A stretch of 22,521 nucleotides of DNA. Source: Coptodactyla brooksi (lineage: Eukaryota > Arthropoda > Insecta > Coleoptera > Scarabaeidae). The position numbers and the translations under genes were made by a program. Below the pieces are notes generated by a model. The model saw only the letters and a list, made by a program, of their open reading frames with translations. It was not told the DNA's origin and did not search any database. The stretch spans positions 1 to 22,521 of the forward strand of contig JAWQRM010000455.1 of NCBI GenBank assembly GCA_033557675.1. The letters are read 5' to 3'. Positions 20,505 to 22,521 of the stretch are shown one piece after another (the first letter of the stretch is position 1; each line of letters begins with the position of its first letter).

Positions 20505-21193
20505 TCGGGAGTACAAGTTTTAATAAGATTTTTGATTTGTGAAACTGGGAGCTTTATTATGAAAAATTGGTGCCATGTATTTTACTTTGGTATCATCAGT
20601 GACAATAGGATGCAAACAAAAAAAAATCTTTTGTGAGGTTGGAGCAGCTGTCCACACTTACAAAAAAAACGCTTTTCCAAGTCTCTCGGTTTCAATTCGT
20701 ATGGCACGCAATTTCCTTGTCTTTGAATCAATCCCATCATTTTGTGGCGTAATGAAATGGCTTGTTGAGTCACTCCCAATGTTTCTACAAGTTCTTCTTG
20801 CATTTGACACGAGTCTTGAATCAATAGTGTCTCCAATTCTGCATCTTCAAACATTTCCGGTCTTCCTTATCTTCCCTGTCAAAATCACCACTTTTAAACC
20901 ACTTTTAAATGATGGAACATAGTTTTCATAAGCATTACTCAGCAATCGATGACCTTCAGGTACTGCTTTTTTCTTCAAATGGAAGCAGAAAAGAAAAGAT
21001 TCCCGCAAATTGCGTTTCGTTAACAAAAAAGTCGATATACTCTATGTTTAAAAAACTTTGTTGTATACTCTTCGGCAAGACGATAGATACTAAAAAGTAA
21101 AGCCTAGTAGATAAGCTAGAATATAGCCCGATGCGATTTAATACTACTAACGCCCTCTCTAGTAAATCCTTTAAAACTTTCTTGTACTCCCAA
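20505..21193 (-). mobile_element. Mauritiana-like mariner, internally deleted, with both ends
   Basis: The ends are ttgggagtacaag (minus strand from 21193) and tcgggagtacaag (plus strand from 20505), with TA on both sides (20503-20504, 21194-21195). The minus strand gives ESFLFCFHLKKKAV and HRLLSNAYENYVPS, then FKSGDFDRED, then FEDAELETLL and TQQAISLRHKMM. VPYELKPRDLEKRFF and a broken LHPIVTDDTK at the first catalytic Asp block follow. Everything after that block is gone except the 3' end. The pattern of FCFHLKK, FEDAEL and SQQA-type motifs indicates the mauritiana (Mos1-like) subfamily. Frameshifts and the 3' deletion make it inactive. At 689 bases it is about half the usual mariner length. 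Confidence 0.85.
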
Positions 21194-21280
21194 TAGTAAC
21201 AATAGCGGTACAGATTTTGAGGAACGTAAGGTTGAACTGTGAAAACCCATTCTGAAAATATACGAAGAAACAAAAATAGG

Positions 21281-21541
21281 GAACTAGTAATTAACTAAAA
21301 GAAGACAAAGTATGTGGAATGTGTTAAATAGAAAGACAGGAGAGTACGGCAGTTTCCGACGGGAAATTTTAGATTTGATGCGGTAAAAACGTTCAGCTAC
21401 CTGGGTGTTCTCATAAGCGGAGAAAATAAAAGTCTATATATTAACGAAAAAACCGAAAATATTTTACTTCAACAAAAAACGCCCAGGAATAAGGGATTAA
21501 GAATGAAAGCAAGAATTAATGAAACCCGAGGTAATTTAAAT
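21281..21541 (+). pseudogene. LINE-type reverse transcriptase fragment, C-terminal block
   Basis: ELVIN, a stop and KKTKYVEC match the segment just after the catalytic YADD region of non-LTR reverse transcriptases (L.IN..KTKYM). A second frame gives GNFRFDAVKTFSYLGVLIS, the typical F..V..F.YLG..I block, and then NEKTENILLQQK. The catalytic region is not seen. The fragment could be the 3' continuation of the blocks at 18504-18778, with mariners D and F inserted between, but the order alone does not prove it. Confidence 0.7.
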
Positions 21542-21563
21542 ATGTATGGATTTAAATTACTTC

Positions 21564-21971
21564 AGATTTAACGGTAAATTCTTTAAAGAGAAAGATGGGA
21601 CGGCAATGGGTCTTTCACATTTTTTAAAACTTGAGTTAGGTATGTTGATGACGTGTTCGCGATATTTGACATTAACAATAAGAACAATAACATTCAAAAT
21701 TGCGTTAGTGAAATAAATTCGAAATTTCAAACATTTCGAACATTTATTTCTTGACGCATTAATAACAAGAAAAGAAAATAAGCTGGAACTCGATATTTTT
21801 CGCAACACGAGAGAGACTATTACAAAAAGATTTACAACATTAGATTCTAATCATTATTTCCAACATAAAGAGGTGGTATTTAATAGTATGGTACATCGAT
21901 TATTGAGCGTTACATTAAACGAGCTTACGTCAACAGACCACTTTCAAAAATCAATTCATGCAGTTCATTAA
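21564..21971 (+). pseudogene. Penelope-like reverse transcriptase fragment
   Basis: The first frame gives RFNGKFFKEKDGTAMG, close to the F.FNGK.Y.Q..GTAMGSPLSP block of Penelope-like elements. After a deletion the sequence reads RYVDDVFAIFD (21638-21670), holding the catalytic YVDD. After a frame change FLDALITRKENKLELDIFR follows, then RFTTLDSNHYFQHK and FNSMVHRLLSVTLN in one open frame ending at TAA 21971. FLD.LI.R...LE.DIFRKPT and N.MVHRLL are hallmarks of this retroelement group. The GIY-YIG endonuclease part that would follow is not present. Frameshifts and deletions show it is dead. Confidence 0.8.
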
Positions 21972-22026
21972 ACTCCGCTTTGATAAAATCACTAATGGAT
22001 TAGCTGATACACAGTATGACAATTAA

Positions 22027-22521
22027 ACAACGAGAATTTTAATTTAAATCATAAAACACGTAGCGACATCTACCGAACATATATATTGTTAGAAAGATAC
22101 AAGTCACCTCCTTCGAACGCATCCAAGTTCATGCTAATCGGATGACAGGTTACAAAGTTGCAACCATTTGAATGATGGTAAAAATAGTGCTGATGTAAAA
22201 ACATCATGGAACAGAGAGGAAATATTAGATTTTGTTTTAAACTAGGAAAAATGTGGTGGGACTTACGAATTGATGAAAAAAGTGTATGGTGATGATAGAA
22301 AAAATCCGTAAAGTCATTGCTGCCGACGGAAATTTTACTGTGCGAATGTTGGCTGATGAATTGAAAACAAATAGAGAAACTGTTAGTCAAATTTGGACTC
22401 AAAATTAGGGAAAAAGAAAAGTTTATGCACGTTTTGTTGCACATGCTTTAAATGACGACCAAAAAATTGCTCGTGTAGAGCATTGTAAAGACGTCATTAA
22501 AACTGCTGAAAATGATCCAGA
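22027..22521 (+). mobile_element. Mos1-HTH type mariner fragment, runs off the window
   Basis: A leader shared with 15890-16170 precedes ATG 22206 and MEQRGNIRFCFKLGK. In the next frame come TYELMKKVYGDD and, after a deletion of the usual segment with FEW..RF..G, a stop. Further on, GNFTVRMLADELKTNRETVS, RKVYARFVAHALNDDQK and VEHCKDVIKTAENDP match the second helix-turn-helix and linker of this mariner-like group (RM.ADEL...RETV.....D..KRK..AKFVPH.L...QK). A stop lies after IWTQN. The catalytic part would be to the right of the window. Confidence 0.8.

Noticed and set aside
20575..20922. 115-codon plus-strand frame
   Set aside because: It is the antisense of the mauritiana-like mariner; the minus strand carries the known motifs.
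22070..22444. 124-codon minus-strand frame
   Set aside because: It is the antisense of the mariner head, whose plus-strand motifs (FCFKLGK, VRMLADEL) are recognisable.
1..22521. CRISPR arrays, bacterial operons, tRNA or rRNA genes
   Set aside because: No regularly spaced repeats, no ribosome binding sites, and no tRNA or rRNA motifs were seen on either strand. The sequence is eukaryotic in character.

Overview
This window looks like AT-rich insect nuclear DNA. It has spliced exons with GT/AG borders, no bacterial-style operons, and a dense layer of decayed transposable elements: mariners of several subfamilies, a Mutator-like transposase relic, LINE-type and Penelope-type reverse transcriptase fragments, and a foldback element. 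The mixture of mellifera-, cecropia- and mauritiana-like mariners, together with a Mutator-like relic of a type I associate with ants, suggests a hymenopteran, probably an ant. That is inference, not proof. I recognise no intact transposase and no complete host gene.

Host gene. Three exons of one apparent minus-strand gene read from right to left: 14694-14786, 9183-9404 and 4302-4475. All three are multiples of three (31, 74 and 58 codons), open in one frame, and bounded by AG/GT in phase 0. The middle exon is rich in Ser, Asn, Gln and Pro. The last carries a basic KRKRKR cluster. I do not recognise the protein. Neither its start nor its stop is in view. Introns of about 5.3 kb and 4.7 kb separate the exons and hold mariner debris, a CpG-rich island (8130-8760) and long AT-rich stretches.

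Layout. 1-1140: 3' part of a Mutator-like transposase relic. 1628-1690: trace of a DDE transposase. 1691-4301: nothing recognised. 4302-14786: host exons and introns, with a cecropia-like mariner (5558-5950) and two internally deleted mellifera-type mariners (A 11091-12082, B 13587-14383), all antisense to the host gene. 14787-15889: flank with a CRE-like site and an E-box. 15890-17108: a mariner 5' fragment on the minus strand, a solo mariner 5' end, then mariner C (16440-17108) preceded by a flank duplicated from next to mariner A. 17109-18778: an unrecognised reading frame, a mariner head fragment and LINE fragments. 18779-20294: mariner D on the minus strand, itself split by a 707-bp foldback element (19488-20194). 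20505-21193: a mauritiana-like mariner with both ends and TA flanks. 21281-21971: LINE and Penelope-like reverse transcriptase fragments. 22027-22521: a mariner fragment running off the window, in inverted orientation to its partner at 15890-16170.

Main story. I see no coordinated multi-gene system. The clearest signals are a mariner family whose four copies all lack the same central part of the transposase, a nested set of insertions, and a long inverted-repeat element whose filled site indicates a 4-bp TATA duplication.
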